Below, piece after piece: positions 8,110 through 16,831 of a stretch of DNA of 17,724 bases (positions are counted from its first letter, which is position 1; each line of letters begins with the position of its first letter). The notes under the pieces are model-generated. The model worked only from the letters and a program-made list of their open reading frames with translations. It was not told the DNA's origin and searched no databases. The stretch comes from an uncultured Lachnospiraceae bacterium (GTDB lineage: Bacteria; Bacillota_A; Clostridia; Lachnospirales; Lachnospiraceae), in assembly GCA_910587495.1 (NCBI GenBank), contig CAJUMT010000054.1:1-17724 (forward strand), written 5' to 3'. A program made the position numbers and the translations under genes.

Positions 8110-11100
8110 CTATTCCACGCCTGTCCAGATAACAGCATTTTGTCGATAACACCCCCATGGTTCGTTGGGAATGCTGCCTTTTTCCCTGTGAATCACAATA
8201 GATTTTAATTTATCGCAGGAATAAAAAGCATATTCGCCAATGCTTTCTGTACTGGACGGAATTTCTATACTTGCCATCTTTTTGCACTGCGAAAAAGCCT
8301 GCCTTCCAATACTAATTACACCATCAGGAATCACTGTGTCCTTGAGTTCATAGCAACTCTGGAAAGCATAGGATCCTATAGTCGTAAGTCCCTCAGGGAA
8401 TATTACTCCTTCCAGCTTGATACAGTTCTGAAAAGCATAGGGAGAAATTTTCGTTACTCCTTGAGGTATTGCTACATATTCCAGATTGTAGCAGCCTTGG
8501 AATCCCCATTCAGGTATAAGCTCCAACCCTAAAGGAAGAATCACTTTTTTCAGATTCTGATTTCTGGTAAAAGCACTGTTTCCTATCGTCTTCACCCCGT
8601 CCGGCAGCTCCAGTTCCACAAGGCCGCTGCCTGCAAACGCTGCCAAACCGATATTGGTCACACCGGATGGTATCTCTATCTTTTCAAGACCGGAACAGTT
8701 ATAAAATGCACGGGACGGAATTTCCTGTAAATTTGGAGAAAGCTCTATTTCTGCCAAACTTGAACAGTATGCGAAAGAAGACTCTCCTATCCGCGTCACA
8801 CTTGAAGGCAGTATAACTTTTGTCAGATTACTGCACTTTTCAAAAGCCGACTTTGCTATAGCCGCTACCTGGTACACATCATCCCGCCATAATATATATT
8901 CAGGAATCCTGACATCCCCTGTATTTAACACAATTGGTTCGCCGGTGTCGGCATCTGCTATGCCCTGACGTACCATAGTACTGCTTATTTCGATCTTTCT
9001 AATAATTTTCCATACAGTTTTGGCTTTCAGTCCCTCGCAGAAGACTGTAACATCTGCCGTATTTCCGCTGTTCGGCATCTGCGTCGGCTCAAATGTGAAT
9101 CCATCCGTAAAAGTCTTAAGACTCCCGTCCGAATACAAAACCTGCACTTTAAAATCTTCTTTTTTTAACACTTCTTTTTCTGCGGCCCCTGGCCGAAGTG
9201 TTTCCACAATCAGTTTCAGTGGGATTATCTCTGCTTTGGGGCAGATCAGCATATGACGGTCGCTTAGCAAAACCACCCTGTTTTCCGGTGATCCGATCAT
9301 ACCTTTTAATGTGTACGTTGGCTTTATCTCCTCCGAAACAATCCACAAAGTCTTATCCGACACCAAAAGCTTTGCATATTCTCCGGCCCGCAGCCTGATC
9401 TCTCCATTTTTTCCCGTCAGCCTGTCATCTAAAGCCAGACCTGTTTTGCTGTCGCAGACAGTGTAGGCAATCCCCTGGCCGGCGCAGGAATCAATTATCT
9501 GCTCCAACGACACAATTGTACCCTCTGAAGCAGAAAGCACCTGTCTTAGATAGAAAGTAAAGGTTTCCTCCGACAAAGATTCCATCTTTTTCTCAATCTC
9601 TATTTCTGTCATACGATTGCAGTTTACAAAAGCTTTGGCCAGGCCCGGTTCCAGGTTCATGCTGTAGTCGCCTTCCGCGGCGTCTTTCCTGCCGCCTTCT
9701 TCTCCATATCCGGCCAGCCGCCCCCAGGCTGCATCCGAGTCTTCCAGGATTTCCAGAAGACGTAAGTCTCCTTTCTTCATTCCCTCATACAGGTTCAACC
9801 TTACAGAAGCATTTATAAACCTGACATATGGATAGCCCTGCCTGGTTTTAGGCAGAAGGATCTTTCCGTCTTCCCCTGTGACCATTACCTGGCTGCCTGT
9901 TGCACCCGCATCATCAAAGACCACATAGCCGACACCCGCCGCCGGATTCCAGGAGTTTCCATCATACTGTTCCAGGCGCCATATAAGCTGCGCGCCTTCA
10001 GGCACTTCCCGAGAATCAATTGTCATTCTTTTTTCGATCATGGAGCCGGTAAACGGTATCTTGGTAATCTCATTATAAATAATTGCCACAGGGTTTTCAG
10101 ACACGGTTCCTATAAGCTTTTGGTCATCTGATGGCAGCTTCTGAGATATCTTAAGCCATTCACCCTCGAGCCATTCTAGGATGCGGTGTCTGTCTTTTTC
10201 GGATTCGGAAAGCATGTACACGGCATCTTCAGATATGCTTCCTTTGGGTATCACGATTGTCTTCCAGGGTTCAATAGTAATAGAAGTCCCCTTTATCCAC
10301 TTATAGGCAGTGATTTTTCCGTCGAAAGGATCAATAATATCCACTAATGTATCCTTTTCAGGCCATATGATTGTGCCGCCTTTTCTTCTGACCTCCAAAG
10401 TCAATGTTACAGCCATATTCTTTAAAAGTTCCGGCGTGCGTTTTATCTCATCCACATAAGCAGCTCCCGTCTGATCGCCTCCTATATACTCCTTACCAAT
10501 CAGCAGGCCTCCGTCCTTTCCATTGACAAAAGTAACGCTGTTTCCATCGTTCTTTAAAATACCGCTGTGGGAAGCGCCGTTTGCAGGATAGATCTGGGGA
10601 TACTCGTCATCCAAAGTTTCTGTCACCATAAATGCGTCCCCTAAAATTCCCGCTTCTTCAAAAATGGCTGTCTGTCCATCTCTGAGGGTGAATCTTCCCT
10701 GACTGTCAGTATGTATTTCTGCCAGGATGGTGCCGTCTTTTCCGACGATTGTACAGGGATAGTCATGAAAAGGTTTTCCGTTCAATGTTATGGTCATAAC
10801 AAAATCTCTTTGCTCAGCCTCTTCAAACTGATCCTGATCTGTTCGATCAAAAATCACAGTTTTTGTCACTGACAGACTACGCTTTAAATAATCATTGGTC
10901 ATGGCCATATTTTTTGTTCCGGCATATATGGGCATGGTTACTTCCTCACTGTCGGACACTGGCTTGTACAATTCTCCGCTGTTTGTTTCTGTCACCACAT
11001 AGCTTTCCCCTGCCTCCAGTCTTTCAATCCGAACTGTCTTTCCGCCGCAGGCACAGGTAAAAGTTCCATCTGCCCCAAGAACGCCTCTTATATCCGTCTC

Positions 11101-14100
11101 CTGCCCCTCTTCATCCAGCAGTATCCATGGATTTCCCGTGACAGGTTCATTCTTTTCACCGGCTTTTTCAACACGAAAAGTAAATTCTTGTTTACAGTCG
11201 TTGGCTTTCTGATGCGTGATTTTTTTCTCCAAATACAAATCTTTCCATCTGTAACAGTTTGTGATAGACGCCTGGGTTCCCATGACAGGCAGGATTCCCT
11301 CCCAGGAATTGTTTTGGCAGATCCAGTCGGATTTCTCTCCTTGCCCAAAGATTTCCGTAAGCACACACCTGGTTCCAACAGGCCCGGGGAACAGCGCGAT
11401 AATCTGTCCCTGTTGAATCGTAAATTCTCCGTTCTTATCTGTATGTCCAACTCCCCTGTCTCCAAGATTTGTAACCTTGGCGGGCGCTCCGCCATCCATT
11501 CGAATACTGTCCACATACCAAAATTCCACATCGGAAAGCGCTTCTTCATCCGAAGTAAGACGAAATGTAAACATATCTTTGCTTACATCTTTCCCCTCCG
11601 GCACACCTTGGAGCTTTTTCTGCACATAAAGAATCGGTCGATAGATATTAATCATTTTTATTGTCCGCACCGCCAGACCGTCTACAGTCTTTGTTGTATC
11701 CACAGACTCCGATTTCCAAAAAGGATTTTCAACTTCTTCTACCTGCATCCGCTGCACATCCGGCAGATTTACAAAAACCGCTTTTTCACCGGCAGAAAGA
11801 GATAAACACCCATGCCCGTCCGTCGCATACAACCGCTCTTCATGGCACACCCACTTATCTCCTTCCTTTTTCCAAAGTTGATACTCCCGATTGGCAAATG
11901 CTTCCGTTCCTTTTTCATCGCTCCTGCTTAACACAAATTCAAACGAAGAATCCCTGACTGCCCCGGGTATCTCCCCTTGAAACTCCTTTAGAATCTCTAA
12001 AGTCCCTGTACCGCCTGCAATGACTCTGACTGCATCGCCCTCCACCGTATACTCTGTATCGTTCTCCACATGAAACGAGTAAAAAGACGGATTGTTATAG
12101 GCGCAGGCAGACGGCTGTATTTTCTCCGGCGCCTTCATACGAATCTGAAACGTCACAGAATCCATACTCTCAAGAATAAATTCTCCTCCGTCCTTTTTTC
12201 TGTTCAGATCCAGCGCCACCGCTTTGACCTCAGTGAAAGGCCTGCCTGTCTTTTCTTCAAATTCTTCTGCCGGATACCAGCCGTTTTGCGCTGTCAAAAT
12301 ATCTGATGGAAGCTGTTTGCCTTCTGTAATACACGCATCCCTGTCGGCATTATAATAGATTTTTGGAGCGATCCCCATTTCTTCCAGGCCGCTTGTCACC
12401 ACTGATTGAAAGGTTCCGTGCCAGATATGTCCCTCAAACGGCCAGAAAGGATCCGCATCATTTTCTTTCCTGTCTTCCGCTGCCTGTTCCAGGCGATCAT
12501 AGACAACAATATTTTTAAGACCTGAACGCTCTGCATTAGACACTGTAATATCGTAAGTATAACCTGATCCTGCTTCTACAGTGGCACTGCGTGTGTAAAT
12601 TCCGAACCGGTCCGCGTCAGCACGCACCAGTTTCTGAACTTTTGACTCTGCTGCCAAAGCCACATCTTCAACCGCCACATTCCGCGCATATAACACGTTT
12701 CTTATATGTGTGATACCGTCCCTATTAATATCTTTTCCGAAATATTTATAGTCATCTTCAAAACCTGACGGAACGATCACGCCGTCATCGCAGGCCACCT
12801 CCTGCTCCATACCAAAAAGCGGTTTCTGATACAGCGGCGCATCTCTATCATCCTCCGGCATAAAAGCACTGATATTGGCGCCTTTTTGCGCTATATCTAA
12901 ATCTTTCCAATCATAGTAAGCACTAAAATGTACCCCCCATCCTTCCATCCATCTTTTATCCGTATATACAGCCGCATCCGCGCCTGTATATTGAATGTGG
13001 AAAATCACCATGGTCCGACCGGTGTTTTCATAATTCTCCACAATATCTTTTTCCGAATCTACTATGACTGTTACCTGGCTTGTATCCCAACTTCCAGGCT
13101 GATCCCTGAACCTTCCGTTTAAGTTAGTGATCCTCCCTGCCGTCACCGGACAGGACGGATCAAAACGCATTCCATACGGAAGCAAATCATAAAACGCTAC
13201 ATTGTTTCTCCCAGGAGACTGAACATCAGAATTTTTTAAATATTCCATCCCCGCCCGGTCAAATATTTCATATCCATCATATGCCGTCAAGCAATACTCT
13301 GTCTGCACACGACTGCCCTGTACATCATTGGAACTTTTAGAAGTCTTGAAGCTGGCAGCCTCTTTCAAAAGACCCGTCACTGTCTTAAAAGCATTATCCC
13401 GTTCTAAAAGAATCAAATACAGCGCTTTTGTCGCGTCTTTCAGTCCCGGCTCCCCATAGTTTCCGTTATCCTCACTCTGACTGTGCCAATATTTGACGAA
13501 ATCTCCGTCTTGATACTGTGTGCCTATAATACCCGATATATTTTCAAACCGCAGAGAATCAGGGACTTTACCTGTTTCCCTTTTTAAAATCTCTTCCATC
13601 ACAGGCGAGTCATGCCTGATGCATACCTTTACGTCTATCTTACAAACAGTGCGATAATTCACCGTTTCATGCACTGCTTTTATCCGCCAGGGCTTTTTGT
13701 TTATCAACTCTTTACCAAACTCATAACGCATGGTTCCTATATTTTCCCAAGGAACCGTATTTACCAACACCCAATCTTCATCTCCTGCAAACATGGCATA
13801 GACTTTCAGACTTTGATCGATCTTTTCCACCAATTCAGGCCCGCATTCTCTATCCTCCCACACATCATAGCCTGTGTCAGTCTGTGAAACAGACACGCTG
13901 GAAAAATAATAGTCCTGGTCATCCAGCATCCTGCCGCTCTCTCCTGATGCATAGACATACATAAAGTCATCCACGGTTGTAAGGCTGTAACTGCTTCCCG
14001 CCTTGTATTCCCCTATAAGACCGTCCTTTGATGTTTCAACAGCATGGGTCAGATCGTACCCTCTGAATGTTCCCGTAGTAGAAAAAGGGAAAGATCCATA

Positions 14101-15813
14101 ATCCTCCTGATTGACTGACGCCTGTCTGTAAACCTCCAGCCATCCCGTGTACTGTTCAGTGATGCCTTTCGTAACGCCAATTCGATTACCAGGTGGATAT
14201 ACCCAATCATAATCCGCATAATTCCATTTTGCGGTATCGTTTCGGGTCTGTACCGGATCTTTCTGGTCAAAAGGTTCCAGTCGGATTTCTATTTCGTTGT
14301 TAAGAATTGTATCAGGATCTACCTGCGCAGCCGGATATGCCGTCACTACATAAAAGCGGCTGCCCCAGGAGCCTTCCTTACATCCGGATTTTAATACTGT
14401 AAAATCATCAGATAATGCCTGGCCTGTATTTAAAGATACAGGATAGGCTGCGGATGTATTGTTCTTCCAACCTACTACTTCACCTTTACTTCCTGTTTTG
14501 CCTTCTATGGACGAGCTGTCTCTGGCCATAAGATTCCATGGCTGGGTTCCGCTTCCTTTGATCTTTACATCCCATACGACAAAACGATATTTTTTGAAAT
14601 TTTCTCCGGAATATTTTTCAGGCAATTGTCCCTGAATATAAGACTTTACCTGGGCTTCCGTATATAATCCGGGGGTATAACTCTTTCCCGGCGCAGAATA
14701 AGGCGTCTTAGATATGCTGGAAAGAGTGACAGATGAGTCTGTCCGACCGGTCAGCGGTTCAAGTGTATCTGTCTTAGTGACAGCCTCGTTATCCTCCTCT
14801 GCCGGTTGAATTGTGACGCTGATCTTTGGAGTTAAAGACCATTCAGTTCCATCCGTGATCTCCATGATCTCCAAACCTTTGTAAAGTACCTGCCAGGCAG
14901 CGTTGCTTCCTGCGCTGATCTCTTTGTAATTAAAAAAAACAAGTTCTTCCTCCATGTCATCTATGTAATAATTAAACGGAGTACTGCGACTTGGAATCGG
15001 ATGATCCGGATACGCCAACGGTACTGCCACGTCATCCGGAAAGGCGGGTGTCCCGTCTCTGTATGTGCATAAAGCGGACGGAATCCGTATCTCCACCATA
15101 CCTACTGGAAAGTTCCGGCTCGTATGAAATTCCATCTGGTATTTCAGGTTAAAATCCCGGTTTTTCTCTACATGATGATCATCCTCTTGTTTTACATAAT
15201 ATGTATCGAAAGACCAGTCCTCTTCTTTAAGCATCCGAGATAAAGATAATCCGTTTTTCCACATAGTAGACCCCACCGTCGTATTATCCAGCTCTTTTAA
15301 CTCTTCCGGTGTCATAAGGCCGGCAAAGACTTCTTCCTTTGGTGGATCTTCCAATGATAAGTCTTCATCCGTCGGCAAGTTTTCCAGCGAAGCAGCATCA
15401 TCTTGTGCAGGCGGTTCCCCCGGCGAAGCAGCATCGTCTTGTACAGGCGGTTCCCCCGGCGAAGCAGCATCGTCTTGTACAGGCGGTTCCTCCGGCGAAA
15501 TGCTGTCTCCTGCCGATTCTTCCTCTGATAAGCTGTCCCCCCCGTCGGTTACTTCTTCTTGAGAAATATTTTCTTCCACTAAATCCTCCTCTTCCGAAGT
15601 GTCTTCTTCCTCCGGCAAGACACCGCTCTCTTCCGATGTTTCCCCCGTCGAAGTATCTTTTTTCGGCAAAACATCACCACCCGCAGACGTCTCTCCTGAT
15701 ACGGTATCCGCTATCTCTGTATCCTTTTGCGCAGCAATGGAAACGCTTGAAAAAAGCAAAGACAATATTAGAAAAGATGTCAGTATTTTTTCCAGCCTTT
15801 TTCTTGTTCTCAT
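8110..15813 (-). CDS. Giant secreted modular protein with pilin-like stalk and C-terminal leucine-rich repeats
   Basis: 2567 residues. Signal peptide 1-28; an acidic Pro/Glu/Asp-rich region to about 165 with three 12-residue repeats; an N-terminal region (about 170-1265) that I cannot assign in detail but that includes a DUF11-like stretch near TYDITVSNAERSGLKNIVVYD. Seven Cna-B/DUF7601-like modules start near 1272, 1394, 1526, 1647, 1770, 1923 and 2069. All begin with a strand carrying Lys and have a Glu strand; the first six end in Asn. An Ig-like domain spans about 2194-2290. The end (about 2303-2567) is ten or eleven LRR_5/BspA-type repeats of 22-23 residues (pattern VTxIGxxAFxxCxxLxxIxIPxG). 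There is no LPxTG signal and no membrane helix at the C-terminus. GGAGGGG precedes the ATG. Position after the sortase and size suggest the tip or main adhesin of the fibre; how it is held at the surface is unclear. Confidence 0.88.
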   Translation of the reverse strand: MRTRKRLEKILTSFLILSLLFSSVSIAAQKDTEIADTVSGETSAGGDVLPKKDTSTGETSEESGVLPEEEDTSEEEDLVEENISQEEVTDGGDSLSEEESAGDSISPEEPPVQDDAASPGEPPVQDDAASPGEPPAQDDAASLENLPTDEDLSLEDPPKEEVFAGLMTPEELKELDNTTVGSTMWKNGLSLSRMLKEEDWSFDTYYVKQEDDHHVEKNRDFNLKYQMEFHTSRNFPVGMVEIRIPSALCTYRDGTPAFPDDVAVPLAYPDHPIPSRSTPFNYYIDDMEEELVFFNYKEISAGSNAAWQVLYKGLEIMEITDGTEWSLTPKISVTIQPAEEDNEAVTKTDTLEPLTGRTDSSVTLSSISKTPYSAPGKSYTPGLYTEAQVKSYIQGQLPEKYSGENFKKYRFVVWDVKIKGSGTQPWNLMARDSSSIEGKTGSKGEVVGWKNNTSAAYPVSLNTGQALSDDFTVLKSGCKEGSWGSRFYVVTAYPAAQVDPDTILNNEIEIRLEPFDQKDPVQTRNDTAKWNYADYDWVYPPGNRIGVTKGITEQYTGWLEVYRQASVNQEDYGSFPFSTTGTFRGYDLTHAVETSKDGLIGEYKAGSSYSLTTVDDFMYVYASGESGRMLDDQDYYFSSVSVSQTDTGYDVWEDRECGPELVEKIDQSLKVYAMFAGDEDWVLVNTVPWENIGTMRYEFGKELINKKPWRIKAVHETVNYRTVCKIDVKVCIRHDSPVMEEILKRETGKVPDSLRFENISGIIGTQYQDGDFVKYWHSQSEDNGNYGEPGLKDATKALYLILLERDNAFKTVTGLLKEAASFKTSKSSNDVQGSRVQTEYCLTAYDGYEIFDRAGMEYLKNSDVQSPGRNNVAFYDLLPYGMRFDPSCPVTAGRITNLNGRFRDQPGSWDTSQVTVIVDSEKDIVENYENTGRTMVIFHIQYTGADAAVYTDKRWMEGWGVHFSAYYDWKDLDIAQKGANISAFMPEDDRDAPLYQKPLFGMEQEVACDDGVIVPSGFEDDYKYFGKDINRDGITHIRNVLYARNVAVEDVALAAESKVQKLVRADADRFGIYTRSATVEAGSGYTYDITVSNAERSGLKNIVVYDRLEQAAEDRKENDADPFWPFEGHIWHGTFQSVVTSGLEEMGIAPKIYYNADRDACITEGKQLPSDILTAQNGWYPAEEFEEKTGRPFTEVKAVALDLNRKKDGGEFILESMDSVTFQIRMKAPEKIQPSACAYNNPSFYSFHVENDTEYTVEGDAVRVIAGGTGTLEILKEFQGEIPGAVRDSSFEFVLSRSDEKGTEAFANREYQLWKKEGDKWVCHEERLYATDGHGCLSLSAGEKAVFVNLPDVQRMQVEEVENPFWKSESVDTTKTVDGLAVRTIKMINIYRPILYVQKKLQGVPEGKDVSKDMFTFRLTSDEEALSDVEFWYVDSIRMDGGAPAKVTNLGDRGVGHTDKNGEFTIQQGQIIALFPGPVGTRCVLTEIFGQGEKSDWICQNNSWEGILPVMGTQASITNCYRWKDLYLEKKITHQKANDCKQEFTFRVEKAGEKNEPVTGNPWILLDEEGQETDIRGVLGADGTFTCACGGKTVRIERLEAGESYVVTETNSGELYKPVSDSEEVTMPIYAGTKNMAMTNDYLKRSLSVTKTVIFDRTDQDQFEEAEQRDFVMTITLNGKPFHDYPCTIVGKDGTILAEIHTDSQGRFTLRDGQTAIFEEAGILGDAFMVTETLDDEYPQIYPANGASHSGILKNDGNSVTFVNGKDGGLLIGKEYIGGDQTGAAYVDEIKRTPELLKNMAVTLTLEVRRKGGTIIWPEKDTLVDIIDPFDGKITAYKWIKGTSITIEPWKTIVIPKGSISEDAVYMLSESEKDRHRILEWLEGEWLKISQKLPSDDQKLIGTVSENPVAIIYNEITKIPFTGSMIEKRMTIDSREVPEGAQLIWRLEQYDGNSWNPAAGVGYVVFDDAGATGSQVMVTGEDGKILLPKTRQGYPYVRFINASVRLNLYEGMKKGDLRLLEILEDSDAAWGRLAGYGEEGGRKDAAEGDYSMNLEPGLAKAFVNCNRMTEIEIEKKMESLSEETFTFYLRQVLSASEGTIVSLEQIIDSCAGQGIAYTVCDSKTGLALDDRLTGKNGEIRLRAGEYAKLLVSDKTLWIVSEEIKPTYTLKGMIGSPENRVVLLSDRHMLICPKAEIIPLKLIVETLRPGAAEKEVLKKEDFKVQVLYSDGSLKTFTDGFTFEPTQMPNSGNTADVTVFCEGLKAKTVWKIIRKIEISSTMVRQGIADADTGEPIVLNTGDVRIPEYILWRDDVYQVAAIAKSAFEKCSNLTKVILPSSVTRIGESSFAYCSSLAEIELSPNLQEIPSRAFYNCSGLEKIEIPSGVTNIGLAAFAGSGLVELELPDGVKTIGNSAFTRNQNLKKVILPLGLELIPEWGFQGCYNLEYVAIPQGVTKISPYAFQNCIKLEGVIFPEGLTTIGSYAFQSCYELKDTVIPDGVISIGRQAFSQCKKMASIEIPSSTESIGEYAFYSCDKLKSIVIHREKGSIPNEPWGCYRQNAVIWTGVE
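8113..8907 (-). repeat. LRR_5 (BspA-like) repeat array in the giant protein
   Basis: Ten clear copies, plus a degenerate last one, of a 22-23-residue unit with the core I-G-x-x-A-F-x-x-C-x-x-L and a following I-x-I-P-x-G strand. LRR_5 repeats are known from BspA-like surface proteins that bind host proteins. Here they form the extreme C-terminus, after a stalk of pilin-like modules. Confidence 0.9.
15385..15492 (-). repeat. Three 36-bp tandem repeats coding a PPVQDDAAS-type linker
   Basis: Residues 108-143 of the giant are EEPPVQDDAASP, GEPPVQDDAASP and GEPPAQDDAASL. The DNA copies are nearly identical, with 36-bp units that keep frame. Copy number could change by slippage and alter the length of the acidic linker between signal peptide and head. 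Confidence 0.9.
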
Positions 15814-15853
15814 AATAACCCCTCCTGTCAGCTATATTTTTTATCCTGCCCTC

Positions 15854-15920
15854 ATTATAACTTAACCTCCCTTATCACATTTATTAACGATCTGTCATTT
15901 TTCGACAAAATTACTGTCAA
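15854..15920 (-). promoter_or_regulatory. Possible internal promoter and TGACAG repeats before the giant gene
   Basis: The 103-bp gap between sortase and giant holds a consensus -10 TATAAT (15859-15854), 40 nt before the giant's ATG, without a good -35. Upstream, TGACAG occurs twice in the same direction (15919-15914 and 15897-15892), 22 bp apart, with TGTC between them. Two-turn spacing fits a dimeric OmpR-type regulator, but six-base matches are weak evidence. The first TTGACA overlaps the sortase stop codon. Confidence 0.35.
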
Positions 15921-16717
15921 TCTCTTTGTCTGCTGTTTTGTACATACGCTAAAGCCAATCCCACAGTGATAAGCACCCACCAGTATGTTCCTGCATAATC
16001 CAAAACCTTGGTTTTCTGCCGTTTTTCTTCCACCCTTTTCCCGTGAACATACAATCTGTGCGTATTAATTCCGTACGGCGTACAGGTGATTAAAGTGGCC
16101 AAATCCTCGCCCTTTTGTATCCTAAGGGAATCCATTTCATCCGGCCTGACAGTTTCCGAACTCTGCACCTGATAAGTGAGTGTTTCACCAAGCGTATGAA
16201 TATAAAACAAATCCCCCGTTTTCAGCAAATCTAACCTTGCAAACAATTCCCGACTTGGCAGACCTCTATGGGCCGCAATACAAGTATGCGTCGTCTCACC
16301 ACCCACCGGCAATGATGATCCTTCCAGATGTCCCGCGCCTTTTTGCAGCACGTCTGCGGAAGTTCCGTGAAAAACCGGCAGCTTCACCTGAATCTTTGGT
16401 ATCTCCACAACCGCCATCGTTCCTTCACTGTCCACATTCAGCAAAGAATCGTATTCATCTGTTGTCACATTTGATACGGAAAAAGCATCCAAATATTCTC
16501 CCGTTTTTGTTCCATATAAATCTTTATTATATGCACATGCTTTGTCACATATCTGTGAACATTCTTCCTGCTTCATCTCAAGAATCATCTTCTCATAACT
16601 GTCAGAAGCTGCTTTTTCACTCTGTCTGCAGAAGGTGCGTATGATAAACGGATAATTCATAAGGCCAATAAAGACCAAAAACAAAAGCCCCCGCAGGAGC
16701 TTTCTTTTTTTTCTCAT
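15917..16717 (-). CDS. Class C (pilin-polymerising) sortase
   Basis: 266 residues. A membrane helix at about 8-28, a variable lead, the catalytic barrel (about 88-228) and a second membrane helix at about 243-260, as in class C sortases. The class signature YDSLLN..GTMAVVEIPKI..KLPVFHGT is clear. Catalytic residues are His150 in AAHRGLPS, Cys212 in TLITCTPYG and Arg221 in NTHRL. In the place of the usual DPF/DPW lid there is Asp77-Ala-Phe79 (LDAF). The enzyme would cut LPSTG-type signals and link pilins outside the membrane. It is the first gene of the operon, with GGGGGAG 7 nt before the ATG and a -10 element just upstream; the giant follows after 103 bp. Family certain; polymerase rather than anchoring role is inferred from the class. 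Confidence 0.94.
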   Translation of the reverse strand: MRKKRKLLRGLLFLVFIGLMNYPFIIRTFCRQSEKAASDSYEKMILEMKQEECSQICDKACAYNKDLYGTKTGEYLDAFSVSNVTTDEYDSLLNVDSEGTMAVVEIPKIQVKLPVFHGTSADVLQKGAGHLEGSSLPVGGETTHTCIAAHRGLPSRELFARLDLLKTGDLFYIHTLGETLTYQVQSSETVRPDEMDSLRIQKGEDLATLITCTPYGINTHRLYVHGKRVEEKRQKTKVLDYAGTYWWVLITVGLALAYVQNSRQRD

Positions 16718-16741
16718 ATATTTTCTCCCCCTTGCACATCT

Positions 16742-16747
16742 ATTATA
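16742..16747 (-). promoter_or_regulatory. -10 element of the sortase gene promoter
   Basis: TATAAT on the minus strand, 24 nt before the ATG, giving a very short leader that still contains the AAGGGGGAG ribosome site. The -35 position (17-bp spacing) reads AGTTTT, a poor match, which suggests an activator. TTTGT occurs twice upstream about 23 bp apart and could be a binding site, but this is weak. Confidence 0.5.
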
Positions 16748-16792
16748 TACTTTCCCCCCTTACAAAAACTCTTAATATATTCCAACAAACGC

Positions 16793-16831
16793 ACAGAAGA
16801 GCCAGAGGCGGGGAACCTCTGGCTCTTCTGT
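16793..16831. terminator. Strong 16-bp hairpin, possible terminator
   Basis: A perfect 16-bp inverted repeat (16793-16808 with 16816-16831) around a 7-nt loop. On the plus strand TTTTT follows after 6 nt; on the minus strand GCGTTTGTTGG follows. Neither T run is ideal. As a minus-strand terminator it would end transcripts coming from the promoter near 16975-17003 and insulate the sortase promoter. Its minus-strand loop is UUCCCCG. Confidence 0.55.

Noticed and set aside
11188..11805. 205-codon plus-strand frame inside the giant gene
   Set aside because: A shadow frame on the opposite strand of coding sequence, with no ribosome site or domain.
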